Positions 16,438 through 25,103 are shown, numbered from the stretch's first letter. The stretch: 64,000 nt of DNA from Levilactobacillus tongjiangensis (GCF_003946345.1 NZ_RHNY01000013.1:22434-86433); one strand, 5' to 3'. Program-made: numbers and translations. Notes: generated by a model not told the origin, from the letters alone.

Positions 16438-16486
16438 AGGTATGATACAATGAAGCCGAATCATCCATTGGAGGGAAAATAACTTT

Positions 16487-16945
16487 ATGGCAGATGAAAG
16501 TAACAATCCGCTGTTTTTCCGGCGCATTTTAATTACAATCGACGAGGACGACCGTCCATCGACCAGCCGGGCTTTTCGGTTCGCAATGACTATGGCGCGC
16601 GATTATCAAGCACATTTAGGCATTGCATCTGTTTTGGAAAATGATGACATCAGCATCTATGAGTCCTTGATGCCAGCTAAATTGAACGAACGACGGAATC
16701 ATCTTCGTCGAATCGTTAAAGAATATGCTGACAAGGCAACCGCATTTGGCGTTGAGCAGGTTCGGCCCATTGTGGCTGAAGGTGGCGACGTGGACGATGT
16801 GATTCTGCAAAAAATCGTACCAGACTTTCAACCAGACCTGATTGTTTGTGGGGCTGACGTGGACTTTGCTAGCCATGGTCATCCAGGGGCAATTGGACTG
16901 CGATTGACGAAAAAATCTGATGTCTCAGTTATCGTGATTCGCTAG
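16487..16945 (+). CDS. universal stress protein family
   Basis: A cytosolic 152-residue protein of the UspA superfamily. The N-terminal strand FRRILITIDEDDRPSTSRAFRFAMTMA and the C-terminal PDLIVCGADVDFASHGHPGAIGLRLTKKSDVSVIVIR match the fold. The glycine-rich nucleotide loop is degenerate (GHPGAIGLRLT). The start is supported by a GGAGG-type site in the 16 bases upstream. It follows the 6S-like RNA, the arrangement that defines the lacto-usp motif. The role is likely stress survival; the ligand is unknown. Confidence 0.88.
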   Translation: MADESNNPLFFRRILITIDEDDRPSTSRAFRFAMTMARDYQAHLGIASVLENDDISIYESLMPAKLNERRNHLRRIVKEYADKATAFGVEQVRPIVAEGGDVDDVILQKIVPDFQPDLIVCGADVDFASHGHPGAIGLRLTKKSDVSVIVIR

Positions 16946-17035
16946 GCATCGGTAGTCGGTGGTGGCTGGAAAACTATCAGTATATGGCTAATAAGGCGAA
17001 TGTTAAGATTAGTTTTTTGATTAGAGTACTTTAGC

Positions 17036-17082
17036 AAAAAAAGTCCATTGAACTTTCCAAGTGGAAGGCTCAATGGACTTTT
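17036..17082 (+). terminator. Rho-independent terminator
   Basis: AAGTCCATTGA (17041-17051) pairs with TCAATGGACTT (17070-17080), with an inner CTTTCC/GGAAGG stem, and T-run. It ends the usp transcript and may act in both directions. Confidence 0.8.
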
Positions 17083-17233
17083 ATTAGTTGTCGGGCAATC
17101 GATGATGTATCGACTCAATCAGTTTGGCGGTTAAGTTAGTTTATTCAATCAAAATATGCCTATCAGTTATTAATCCACACATAGTTTGGTGTATAATAAG
17201 CATACTCGAAACGTGTTCAAAGGGGGAGTTCTG

Positions 17234-17911
17234 ATGCAGAAACCAGCAGTTCAGGGATTCTTGTTTGATTTACATGGGGTGATTGCCGATTCGTGGCAGT
17301 ACCACTTAGCCTCTTGGCGACAAATTGCCCGAGAACTTAAAGTGTCATGGACGCCACAGCTTGCTGAGACGCTACCGGGCATGAGTCGGCGTGATTCGTT
17401 GCGGACCATTTTGAGTTCTGATAATCGTCAGTCCGAGTTCACGGCGCAACAATTCCAAGCGATTGCCACCCATGAGAATGAGTTATATCGACAAATGATT
17501 ACCAAAATGACGCCAGCCAACCGATTACCTGGTGTAACCAAGTTTTTAAAGGAGTTGGTGGCGGCTGGTTATCCAATGGCTCTGGCCTCAGCGTCGACCA
17601 ACGCGCCAGCTGAAATTGTTCGGTTGGGGTTGACCGGATTCTTTTCCAAGATTGTTGCGGCAGATCAGCTCCAACACAGTAAGCCGGCGCCTGACGTATA
17701 TTTGGCTGCGGCGAAACTAGTGGGATTGCCACCGAAAAATTGCGTGGCATTTGAAGACACGGTCACTGGGATGCAATCGGCCAAGGCCGCGGGATGTTAC
17801 ACGGTAGGAATTAATCAGCAAGAATTACCAGGCGCGGATGCCATGCTGGCAAATACGACGGAGCTTAGTCTTGCAACCGTGTTGCGGGCACTTGGCCAGC
17901 CAGTCGGGTGA
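17234..17911 (+). CDS. pgmB: beta-phosphoglucomutase-like HAD protein with altered active site
   Basis: A HAD-superfamily protein of 225 residues, closest to beta-phosphoglucomutase, which interconverts beta-glucose 1- and 6-phosphate in maltose or trehalose breakdown. Family segments are GMSRRDSLRTIL, ASASTNAP, HSKPAPDVYLAA and AFEDTVTGMQSAKAAG. The first motif reads FDLHGVIADS: the nucleophile Asp is kept but the general acid/base Asp two residues later is His (codon CAT). ATG 17234 follows GGGGGAG. The 3-prime end overlaps the convergent DUF488 gene by 47 bases. No maltose phosphorylase is adjacent. Activity may be lost or changed. Confidence 0.85.
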   Translation: MQKPAVQGFLFDLHGVIADSWQYHLASWRQIARELKVSWTPQLAETLPGMSRRDSLRTILSSDNRQSEFTAQQFQAIATHENELYRQMITKMTPANRLPGVTKFLKELVAAGYPMALASASTNAPAEIVRLGLTGFFSKIVAADQLQHSKPAPDVYLAAAKLVGLPPKNCVAFEDTVTGMQSAKAAGCYTVGINQQELPGADAMLANTTELSLATVLRALGQPVG

Positions 17912-18263
17912 GCACGAAGTCTTTCAAAATAACGGCTTGGTTATGTTCTTCATCTTTAGCACCGTATAAAAAGATAACGTCCTGAGTGGCTAACTGGTCA
18001 GCTACCAACTTTAAAAAGTCAGGTAGGGCAGCGTTAGCGGCGAGTTCGACGAGATACTTCTCCTTGAACTCTGGGAACTTAGCGGGCTCGTGGTTGAACC
18101 ACTTACGCAGTTCGGTCGTAGGGCCCATCTCCTTTTCCCAGGAGGCCAGTTGGGCGTTGACCTTAGAAATACCGCGTGGCCAGAGCCGATCGACCAGGAC
18201 GCGATAACCGTCTAGGTCGGCTGGTTTTGTATAGATACGTTCGCATTTAATTGCCATTTTCAT
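17865..18263 (-). CDS. DUF488 family protein (YeaO-like)
   Basis: A 132-residue cytosolic protein of the DUF488 family. It contains the usual YRVLVDRLWPRGISKVNAQLASWEKEMGPTTELRKWFNH block, F..KY and DVIFLYGAKDEEHNQAVILKDFV. The function of the family is not established. GGAGATGGT precedes the ATG. It converges on pgmB, with the two coding ends overlapping. Confidence 0.9.
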   Translation of the reverse strand: MKMAIKCERIYTKPADLDGYRVLVDRLWPRGISKVNAQLASWEKEMGPTTELRKWFNHEPAKFPEFKEKYLVELAANAALPDFLKLVADQLATQDVIFLYGAKDEEHNQAVILKDFVLTRLAGQVPATRLQD

Positions 18264-18337
18264 ACCATCTCCATGTTTCCCAGTTTACCATCTCTGTTCT
18301 GAGAATTAAATCTTATCGAGTGACTAATATTACTGTG

Positions 18338-18450
18338 CTCCGGCAGCCCGGGCCGAAACCAGCCGTGGGGACCGGAGCAAGCCGAAGGGCGGTCTTGCTC
18401 CTCGAGTCAACGCCACTGTCACGGTTAGTTTCGTCCCAGGCTGCCTCCGA
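18338..18450 (+). repeat. core palindromic element, copy 5 (internally shortened)
   Basis: The ends CTCCGGCAGCC and GGCTGCCTCCG pair, and hairpin A is perfect (GGAGCAAG with CTTGCTCC around GCGGT). After CTCGAGTCAACGCCAC the element jumps to the closing arm, so hairpins B and C are deleted. Confidence 0.75.
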
Positions 18451-18690
18451 CTTAGATTGTGGTCGTTACACGGAATTAGCTGGTGGTGTCATAATAATAC
18501 TGAGCAGCAATTCGGAGACGTAGGGGTTGGGTAATGTTTATGAAGTTAGACACAGTAGGTCTTAATTAATAGCGTACTCTGTTTACATTTGACCCAAGGG
18601 AAACGTATTATGGCCAACTTAATGTTGGTAACCGTATTGCTTTTCACGTTGGCAGAGGACGCCAGGTTGGATTTAGTTCAGGATTTTAGC

Positions 18691-18876
18691 CGGAGGTCGT
18701 CAGGGAGGGGCGGCTGTGTCGATGGTGTTAGGCCGGGCGGTTGGTTTTCCCCGGTCTTACAGCATGGGTCGAGCTTGGAGACCCGCGGTTTTGGCGGGGC
18801 TTCAAGTCGAGCCGAAAGACCGGTATTTGGGCTGAAGGCGACCCCACAGCGGCCCCTCCCTGGCGGCCGTAGGCGG
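18691..18876 (-). repeat. core palindromic element, copy 6
   Basis: A full copy on the minus strand. Arms CAGGGAGGGGC and GCCCCTCCCTG pair, with GACCCCACAGC near the right end and CTTGGAGACCCGC in the middle. The rest of the gap 18264-18920 shows nothing else I can support. Confidence 0.8.
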
Positions 18877-18920
18877 ACAATCTTGACGTATGTTAATAAG
18901 CAAAGGAAGCGAATGAGACC

Positions 18921-19550
18921 ATGACAAATGAGTTGGCTGAGTTTTATGCGGGCCGCTCTACCCCAGAGATTACGCAAGACCTGCTGGGACACGAGTTGAT
19001 CTACGATACGCCGGCAGGCAGAATGAGCGGGTGGATCGTTGAAGCGGAAGCCTATTTGGGTGAACAGGATACCGCAGCACACGCTTTTAATGGCCGGTAT
19101 ACGGCCGCTAACGCTGCTTTGTATGACGCACCAGGAACCATCTACATTTATATTTTACGCGGCTACTACATGTTGGACGTGGCCACTCAGGCAGCGGGCA
19201 CACCGCAAGGAATCCTGATCCGGGGAATCGAACCCCATGAAGGGTTAGACCTCATGCAGCAGCACCGTGACAAGCCAGTTCCAGATATTAGTAACGGTCC
19301 AGGCAAACTGACAGCGGCTATCGGGTTACAATCCAAGGACCTGAACAGAACGCTACTTGGCACACATAATTTAACAATTACAGCAGAAAAGACGCGTCAA
19401 CCACGGGAAGTCGCGGCTACATCGCGGGTCGGGGTCAGTGCAGGTAGCTGGCAGGATCGACCATTGCGGTTTACGGTTGCAGGCAACCCCTTTGTTTCCG
19501 GCAGTCGTAAACGCGATTGGGACCGGGACGATCATGGTTGGCAGAACTAG
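18921..19550 (+). CDS. 3-methyladenine DNA glycosylase (Mpg/AAG type)
   Basis: A base-excision repair enzyme of 209 residues that removes alkylated purines. The family signature runs through IVEAEAYLGEQDTAAHAFNGR (catalytic Glu region) and APGTIYIYILRGYYMLDVAT. RGIEP, NGPGKLTAAIGL and the final RVGVSAG...WRFTVAGNPFVSG-like block follow. The length is normal. ATG 18921 has a modest AAGGAAG-type site upstream. It lies between a core element and the Rgg regulator gene, with 61 bases to the latter. Confidence 0.93.
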   Translation: MTNELAEFYAGRSTPEITQDLLGHELIYDTPAGRMSGWIVEAEAYLGEQDTAAHAFNGRYTAANAALYDAPGTIYIYILRGYYMLDVATQAAGTPQGILIRGIEPHEGLDLMQQHRDKPVPDISNGPGKLTAAIGLQSKDLNRTLLGTHNLTITAEKTRQPREVAATSRVGVSAGSWQDRPLRFTVAGNPFVSGSRKRDWDRDDHGWQN

Positions 19551-19611
19551 GCGTTGATGAGGTGGCTTTGGTATAATAGCCCCATAACGTTTTAAGGGAT
19601 GGCATAAGTTT

Positions 19612-20466
19612 ATGAATATAGATATTTTTATTGAAACACGGAAGCGACTGCACTTGTCGCAAGACCAGTTGGCTAACGGTATTTGTACACAAGCAACTCT
19701 TAGTAAATTTGAACGTAACGGCAAGGTTCCTTCTTTAAAAATCCTTCTGCAACTGTGCGATCGGCTAGAATTAACGTTAAATGATCTTTTTCCGTTGAAC
19801 CACGATGAAGATTCCGTTCGTTCACAAGCGTTGGAACAAGCAGAATTTCAACTATTGATTGGTGAATATAAGGAAGCCGCGGCTAGTTTGAAAAAGTTAG
19901 GCAATCCAGAGACGGGCACGTTGACTTTTCAAATGCGATTTTACTTCATCCGGGGGTATATCACGGCGTTGACTGGTGGTCCAATTGCCGACTCCCTCTA
20001 CGACTTTTCACAAATTTTGAACCGGTTCGATGAGGGCCATCACTCCATGTACTCCATGTTGGCTTACACCGGGATGGGGATTGCTTATAGTAATGAGGAT
20101 GACGATGAACGAGCTGGCTTTTATTTCAATAAGGTTGCCGGAGAGATTCGGAATCTGAGTTTTAAGAATCGCCACAGCATTTGGCGCGCTTTGAACATTA
20201 TTTTTTACACGGGTCAATTTTATGGTCGCAATGGTGAATTGAAGAATAGTAACGACCTGTTGACCTATGGGGTCGAGGTCTGTGCGCGCTTTCATGTAAC
20301 CTACTACTTGGCACGTATCTTGTATCAGCGCGCTTTGAACCAGCAAAGACTGCAAGGAGATTCCCATCAAATTAAGCAGGACCTCCAAGATGCTGCCGCG
20401 TTTGCCCGCTTGAACAGCAATACGAAGCTATTACAGATGATTGAAGAGTTCCCGCTGAACGATTAG
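19612..20466 (+). CDS. Rgg/PlcR-type transcriptional regulator
   Basis: A 284-residue cytoplasmic regulator. Residues 1-62 are an XRE helix-turn-helix domain (LSQDQLANGICTQATLSKFERNGKVPSL). The remainder is a helical repeat region of the TPR type with features such as FYFNKVAGEIRNLSFKNRHSIWRALNI. Proteins of this class often bind short secreted peptides; no candidate peptide gene is visible beside it. A -10-like TATAAT lies about 40 bases upstream. It stands alone and is followed by MITE-like copy A. Confidence 0.85.
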   Translation: MNIDIFIETRKRLHLSQDQLANGICTQATLSKFERNGKVPSLKILLQLCDRLELTLNDLFPLNHDEDSVRSQALEQAEFQLLIGEYKEAAASLKKLGNPETGTLTFQMRFYFIRGYITALTGGPIADSLYDFSQILNRFDEGHHSMYSMLAYTGMGIAYSNEDDDERAGFYFNKVAGEIRNLSFKNRHSIWRALNIIFYTGQFYGRNGELKNSNDLLTYGVEVCARFHVTYYLARILYQRALNQQRLQGDSHQIKQDLQDAAAFARLNSNTKLLQMIEEFPLND

Positions 20467-20484
20467 ACGGTTAGGCTTAGACAG

Positions 20485-20913
20485 CTAAAGGTGAAAGCAC
20501 TGACACTCACTGTGCCTGATATAACAAGGATTGACTGTTAAGATTTAGTCAGACATAGTGGGAAATTGTCGCCTTACCGTTCGCCAAATTTGGACCGGAA
20601 CGCGGTGGGGAGGACGGGACAAGCCTAAAGGCGGTCTTGTCCCTCGCTTGAAGCCGCAAAGCACGTCTTCAAGTCGCCATTTTCAAGAAATTCACTTGAA
20701 AATCTCACGGCTGAGTCCAAATTTGACTCACTCTCAGCTACCTAAGAGAGTGCCAATATTATTGCGTGTCATTCAGGCATGTAAGCTAGCTTAGTTTCCA
20801 AGAACCTGTTTAACGGGAATTTCTGACAGCTGCAGGCGGCTGATTGAGACTAAAGTCTATAACGCCTATCGATTCTTGGCTTGAAAACGTTCTTTGAACT
20901 TTCTAACTTTTAG
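20485..20913. mobile_element. MITE-like element, copy A, with exact 8-bp target duplication
   Basis: The left end CTAAAGGTGAAAG and the right end CTTTCTAACTTTTAG are inverted repeats. The element is bounded on both sides by the identical octamer TTAGACAG (20477-20484 and 20914-20921). No gene lies within. Its own internal core element is reduced to a remnant (20810-20850), and it carries an additional core element inserted at 20588-20756. Confidence 0.7.
20588..20756 (+). repeat. core palindromic element, copy 7, inserted in MITE-like copy A
   Basis: Contains GCGGTGGGGAGG, the perfect hairpin GGGACAAG/CTTGTCCC around GCGGT, and arms with CAAATTTGGAC/GTCCAAATTTG. It interrupts a segment that is continuous in MITE copies C and D, with GCCAA repeated on both sides (20583-20587 and 20752-20756). 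Confidence 0.75.
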
Positions 20914-20921
20914 TTAGACAG

Positions 20922-20958
20922 CAAAAAGGTATCGAGACGGTTGTCTCGATACCTTTTG
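20922..20958 (-). terminator. strong terminator of menG, bidirectional
   Basis: AAAAGGTATCGAGAC and GTCTCGATACCTTTT form a 15-base perfect stem with a four-base loop just downstream of the menG stop on the minus strand. Confidence 0.88.
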
Positions 20959-20970
20959 TTTATCTTAGAT

Positions 20971-21687
20971 TTAGTAAGGCTTACGGCCAAAATGAACTGC
21001 GGCCGCCCCCAAATTGAATTGCTGATAATGAACCTGACGGAGGCCAGCATCCCGAAACATCGTGGCCAGCTCAGTCACACTCACGAATTGGTGAGTCGAC
21101 TGTTGTAGGTAGTTGTAGGCCTGGTAATGGTGCACCAGCTTACCCATCAGGGGCACGATATGACCAAAGTAGACCTGCCACCCCGTGTGAACAACTGGAT
21201 TGGTTGGTTGTGAGGTCTCCAGGCAAACGACTTGTCCACCCGGCTTAACCACCCGTGCCATTTCACGTAAGACTTGGTTTGCATCCGGGACATTACGGAG
21301 GCCGAAGCCAATCGTCACTAGATTAAAACTATTATCTGGGTAAGGGAGGTGCATGGCATCCCCCTGGCGCAGCGTAATACGGTCGGTTAGTCCAGCCGCT
21401 TTAACCTTGGAGCGGGCTTCACGTAACATGACGCCACTAAAGTCGAGGCCAACTACGCGACCCGCCGGGCCAACGGCAGTTGCCAGCGCCAACGTCCAAT
21501 CGCCAGTGCCGCAGCAGAGGTCGAGGGCGAAATCACCCGATTGAATGGTCGTTGCGTTCATCACGCGTTGCCGCCAAAGCCGGTGAGTACCAAGACTGAT
21601 TAGATTATTCATCTGATCATACTGGGGGGCAATACCATCAAAAGTGGCTTGCACTTGGTCTTCAGGTGTTTGATTGGTCAGGGGCAT
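20971..21687 (-). CDS. menG: demethylmenaquinone methyltransferase (UbiE/MenG)
   Basis: A SAM-dependent C-methyltransferase of 238 residues that makes menaquinone from demethylmenaquinone. UbiE signatures are present: YDQMNNLISLGTHRLWRQ at the start, LDLCCGTGDWT (SAM-binding), GLDFSGVMLREARSKV, and VTIGFGLRNVPD. The tail ends AAVHFGRKPY. The gene lies 24 bases downstream of map, so co-transcription from the map promoter is likely. No other menaquinone biosynthesis gene is here; in lactobacilli the enzyme may act on imported quinones or be vestigial. Confidence 0.93.
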   Translation of the reverse strand: MPLTNQTPEDQVQATFDGIAPQYDQMNNLISLGTHRLWRQRVMNATTIQSGDFALDLCCGTGDWTLALATAVGPAGRVVGLDFSGVMLREARSKVKAAGLTDRITLRQGDAMHLPYPDNSFNLVTIGFGLRNVPDANQVLREMARVVKPGGQVVCLETSQPTNPVVHTGWQVYFGHIVPLMGKLVHHYQAYNYLQQSTHQFVSVTELATMFRDAGLRQVHYQQFNLGAAAVHFGRKPY

Positions 21688-21711
21688 GCAAATGACCTCC
21701 TTTAGTCGGAA

Positions 21712-22506
21712 TTACAGCAGGTACTTAGCGTCAGTGTCGGGATCTTGCGATGTCAGAATCTTAGGACCGTCGTCGGTAATTACCAGCGTGTGTTCGTACT
21801 GAGCGGACAGTGAGCCATCGGCCGTTGCGTAGTATTCCCACGACTTGTCAGGGACTTCTTTAGAAATGATTTCCCAGGTGCCCAAGTTGATCATAGGTTC
21901 GATGGTAATCGTCATGCCAGCCCGCAAACGTAACCCACGGCCTGCTTCCCCATAGTTAGGAACATTTGGTTGTTCATGCATGGTTGGCTGAATCCCGTGG
22001 CCAATCAACTCACGGACGTCGCCCATGTGTTCTTGACCTTCCGTGTAAGCCTGAATGGCGTGACCAATGTCACCGATACGGTTACCGACAACGGCTTGGT
22101 CAATCCCCAAGTAGAGGGCTTTCTTCGTAACATCCATCAAGTGTTGGGCTTCGTCACTGATTTTACCCACGGCGTAGGTCCAGCAAGAGTCACTTTCAAA
22201 GCCATCCAAGTTGACAGTCATGTCGACGGCCACAATGTCGCCTTCCTTGAGTAAGAGTTCCTTGCGAGGGATGGCGTGGGCGACTTCATCGTTAACACTG
22301 ACACAGGTGGCGTACTTGTAGCCTTCAAACCCTTTTTCTGAAGGGGTGGCACCGTGTTCAGCGATGTATTTGTTAGCAAAACGTTCAATTTCCCAGGTAG
22401 AGATACCTGGTTTGATGATGTCCCGTAAGCCCTTGTGGACACCAGCTAAAACGGCACCAGATTCGGCCATTTTCTTAATTTCACGATCAGATTTAATGGT
22501 TATCAA
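21712..22506 (-). CDS. map: methionine aminopeptidase, type I
   Basis: Removes the initiator methionine from nascent proteins. It is a 264-residue enzyme with the pita-bread fold. Metal ligands are visible in AVDMTVNLDGFESDSCWTYAVG (two Asp), GHGIQPTMHEQPNVPNYG (His) and the two Glu in MTITIEPMINLG and SAQYEHTLVIT. A GGAGG-type site (rc of ACCTCC) precedes the ATG. It is immediately upstream of menG on the same strand and downstream of a small 58-residue gene with a gap of about 125 bases. Confidence 0.96.
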   Translation of the reverse strand: MITIKSDREIKKMAESGAVLAGVHKGLRDIIKPGISTWEIERFANKYIAEHGATPSEKGFEGYKYATCVSVNDEVAHAIPRKELLLKEGDIVAVDMTVNLDGFESDSCWTYAVGKISDEAQHLMDVTKKALYLGIDQAVVGNRIGDIGHAIQAYTEGQEHMGDVRELIGHGIQPTMHEQPNVPNYGEAGRGLRLRAGMTITIEPMINLGTWEIISKEVPDKSWEYYATADGSLSAQYEHTLVITDDGPKILTSQDPDTDAKYLL

Positions 22507-22630
22507 CGTGTTACCTCCTAAAAATTATGTTCACTTCTAATGTACACCTAATCAGTCATTTAGGCGACTCAGCCGAATAAGTTCTATACGGCAGGAACGA
22601 CCGAACGAGACTTTCTCGTTCGGCCGCTGA

Positions 22631-22807
22631 TTAGTCTGCTTTGAGCTGATTGATCTTACCGTCGTTGACCTGAGTCAAGATTCGCTTGGCCTCGGTGATC
22701 CGTGCATCGCATAAGAAGTGCATGGAGTTATCTTTTTCATCCTCGGCGCGTTTCATTTGTTCCGTGAGAAAGTCAATTTCATCTTTTAAATAAGTCACTA
22801 AGTCCAT
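22631..22807 (-). CDS. small acidic helical protein (58 aa)
   Basis: A short gene reading from ATG 22807 to TAA 22631, with GAGGGCGGA before the start. The product begins MDLVTYLKDEIDFLTEQM and continues with many Glu, Asp and Lys, consistent with one amphipathic helix or coiled coil. I do not recognise a family. A perfect hairpin CCGAACGAGA/TCTCGTTCGG (22601-22623) follows, though without a strong T-run. It may be co-transcribed with map and menG. Confidence 0.62.
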   Translation of the reverse strand: MDLVTYLKDEIDFLTEQMKRAEDEKDNSMHFLCDARITEAKRILTQVNDGKINQLKAD

Positions 22808-23004
22808 GGTCCGCCCTCAATTCTTTGCGTAGTCCGCAATAACTGGTCATAAATGCCCAGCCACATAATAATTTCATTGTACCAAAGTTTGCACCATAAG
22901 TAACTTGATTGAACAGGGACCAATCGGTTTACAGTCCTCGGTAAAAGGACTACGATAGAAACCAGTTGATAATGTTTCTAAAGTAGCATGAGGGAGTGAG
23001 TGTC

Positions 23005-24414
23005 TTGGATTCAGAGGCAATTGATTTACAGGGGCGGCCATATAGTCATCTGGCCTTTATTTGGACGCTATTGGCGGGGACCTTTACCATGTCGATCAGC
23101 CAGTCGTCGCTGTCGACGGCGTACCCAACATTGATGCGGTACTTTAACGTACCAGCATCAACAGTTCAATGGCTGACGACGGGGTTTATGTTGGTGATGG
23201 TTGTGATGATGCCGGTCAGTCCGTGGTTGTTAAATAATATCCGGTTTCCAGTGCTCTTTGTGACCGTGCTGGCGTTATTTGACGTTGGGACTTTTATTAT
23301 CTACTTAGCCACCAGCTTTCCGTTGATGATGCTGGGGCGGGTCATGGAAGCCATGGCGGTCGGTATCATGTTTCCGTCCTACCAGACGGTGATGTTGCGA
23401 ATCACCCCGGAAGCACAGCGGGGGAGCGTCATGGGATTTGCTGGCCTGGTCATGGGCTCGGCATTAGCGGTTGGCCCGATTATTTCTGGAATTGTTTTGA
23501 AATATACCAGCTGGCAGGGCCTCTTTGTTGTCTTTATGCTGATTATCACGATTGTGTTCTTGATTGCCATCAAAACTATCAAGGACGTCATGCCTCAGCA
23601 TAAGGCTCACCTGGACTACTGGTCCGTCATCAGTAGTGTTGGTTTTATTGGAATCCTGTACGTTGTTAACCAAATTGGCAAGGCGGCAGTCAATTGGACT
23701 GTTATGGGCGGCCTGCTGGTAATCAGTCTTTTGGCAGTAGCCTACTTTGTTTTTCGCCAATTTCACGTGGCCACGCCCTTACTGGATCTGCGGGTCCTAA
23801 AGACAGTTAACTTTGATTTGGCTGTCCTATTGACAGGAACTTCCTATATCGCTTTAATCGTGGTTACGATTGTCTTTCCATTATATTATCAAGAAGTCCT
23901 GGGGATTTCGCCATTTGCTTCGGGGATGGCCTTAGTTCCTGGGGCCGTGGTCCTAAGCCTGTTGAACCCGTTGACAGGGAAGTTGGCTGACCGCATTGGA
24001 TTTAAGGCCACCATGCTGACTGGGATGTCGATGATTGTCCTGGGCTGGTTATGGTTGGCCGTGGTTGGTGGCAAGCAGTCACTGATTGCGATGATTTTGA
24101 TTGCTGCCCTGATTGAAGGGGGTAACGCGTTTGTGATGATGCCGGCCGTGACTTTGGGGGCTAATTCCTTGCCGGACCAGTTGATTTCTCATGGGACCGC
24201 GGTAATTACCACGGTTCGCCAAATTCTGGGATCGACGGGGGTTGCCGTGGCAACCCTTATTTTAGCCACCGTGACGGCAGGACAGTTGAAGGTGACTTCA
24301 GCGGCTACCGCTAACCTAGCCGGGTACCATGCGGTTTTCTGGACATTTTTAGGGGTTGCGGTTGTTGGCTGGATTTTCGCTGCTATGCTTCGTGACGGTC
24401 GGAAACAGGCGTGA
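23005..24414 (+). CDS. MFS transporter, 14-helix DHA2 drug-efflux family
   Basis: A major-facilitator protein of about 469 residues with about 14 hydrophobic segments, of the EmrB/QacA drug:H+ antiporter class. Recognisable points are SQSSLSTAYPTLMRYFNVPASTVQWLTTGFMLVMVVMMPVSPWL (helix 1-2 region with motif D1-like sequence), LGRVMEAMAVGIMFPSYQTVMLRI and the cytoplasmic GKLADRIGFKATMLTG loop. TTG 23005 is preferred because GGAG is eight bases upstream; GTG 22996 overlaps it. The substrate is unknown. A core element follows directly; no regulator adjoins. Confidence 0.88.
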   Translation: MDSEAIDLQGRPYSHLAFIWTLLAGTFTMSISQSSLSTAYPTLMRYFNVPASTVQWLTTGFMLVMVVMMPVSPWLLNNIRFPVLFVTVLALFDVGTFIIYLATSFPLMMLGRVMEAMAVGIMFPSYQTVMLRITPEAQRGSVMGFAGLVMGSALAVGPIISGIVLKYTSWQGLFVVFMLIITIVFLIAIKTIKDVMPQHKAHLDYWSVISSVGFIGILYVVNQIGKAAVNWTVMGGLLVISLLAVAYFVFRQFHVATPLLDLRVLKTVNFDLAVLLTGTSYIALIVVTIVFPLYYQEVLGISPFASGMALVPGAVVLSLLNPLTGKLADRIGFKATMLTGMSMIVLGWLWLAVVGGKQSLIAMILIAALIEGGNAFVMMPAVTLGANSLPDQLISHGTAVITTVRQILGSTGVAVATLILATVTAGQLKVTSAATANLAGYHAVFWTFLGVAVVGWIFAAMLRDGRKQA

Positions 24415-24430
24415 CTTATTGCTGCCTGCC

Positions 24431-24609
24431 GCCGCTAGTGGTCAGGCAACTCCGCCTGTGGGACCGTCTAAAGCCTGTGAAGCGGTCTTTAGACTCGACT
24501 TTAAGCCTCAAGAACCGTGAGTCTTAAGGGTCGTCCTAGTCCTGTAAGACCCAGAAAACCACTCGGGCTAACAGGACCTTCACGGGCTCCGTACCTGACC
24601 ACTAGCGGC
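24431..24609 (+). repeat. core palindromic element, copy 8
   Basis: Perfect 16-base outer stem: GCCGCTAGTGGTCAGG (24431-24446) with CCTGACCACTAGCGGC (24594-24609). Hairpin A is GTCTAAAG/CTTTAGAC around GCGGT, again perfect but with a sequence unlike other copies. Confidence 0.85.
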
Positions 24610-24685
24610 TCAGATAGTCGTCACAGTCTGTTTGTTAGATGGACCGTTTGATGATTGTCGATGGTGTTATATAATACTGAAAATA

Positions 24686-24721
24686 AAAATGACTGTTGCG
24701 CGATTGCAACAGTCATTTTTT
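24686..24721 (+). terminator. Rho-independent terminator
   Basis: ATGACTGTTGC (24689-24699) pairs perfectly with GCAACAGTCAT (24705-24715), followed by six T. It may end the MFS transcript beyond core copy 8. Confidence 0.85.
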
Positions 24722-24739
24722 ATACTTAAATTTGTAAGA

Positions 24740-25103
24740 CTAGAGGTTGAAAGTTCCAAAACCATTATCAAACCAAGAATAGTAAGGCATTATAGACGTG
24801 AAATTAGTCTCACCCAGCCACCTGCGGCTGTCAGAGATTCCGCTTGCTGTGGGGAACGCCTACGGCCTGAAAAGCGGTCCTTCGGCTCGGTTTGAAGCCT
24901 GGAAAAACCACCAGTCTCCAAACCCGTCCCACGCTGTAAGCCGAAAATCGGCTAACACCGTCGACACAGCAGGCTCCACCTCTGACCGCTTCCGGTTAAA
25001 CGGTTTCTTGGAATCTAAGCCAGCTTGAATGTCTGACTAAACACCAATACCCAATCCTTGCTGTATCAGGAATAGTGAGTGTCTCAGTGCTTTCAGCCTT
25101 TAG
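24740..25103. mobile_element. MITE-like element, copy B
   Basis: Ends CTAGAGGTTGAAAG and CTTTCAGCCTTTAG are inverted repeats. Flanks TTGTAAGA (24732-24739) and TTGTAAGC (25104-25111) agree at 7 of 8 positions. The interior carries core copy 9 and shoulder sequence that matches copy D closely (for example TTAGTCTCACCCAGC and AAATCGGCTAACACCGTCG). Confidence 0.68.
24819..24996 (+). repeat. core palindromic element, copy 9 (within MITE-like copy B)
   Basis: Contains CTGTGGGGAACGCC, AAAGCGGTCCTTCGGCTCGG, CGTCCCACGCTGTAAGCCG and CACCGTCGACACAGC. Nearly identical to core copies 16 and 17, which occupy the same place in other MITE copies. Confidence 0.82.

Noticed and set aside
24798..25028. Open frames of 60-110 codons inside core elements and MITE copies (also at 12916, 18589, 18678, 25112, 25257, 44506, 47451, 51041)
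   Set aside because: They follow the repeat structure, recur in several frames and orientations, and lack ribosome sites. The sequence is constrained by base pairing and not by codons.
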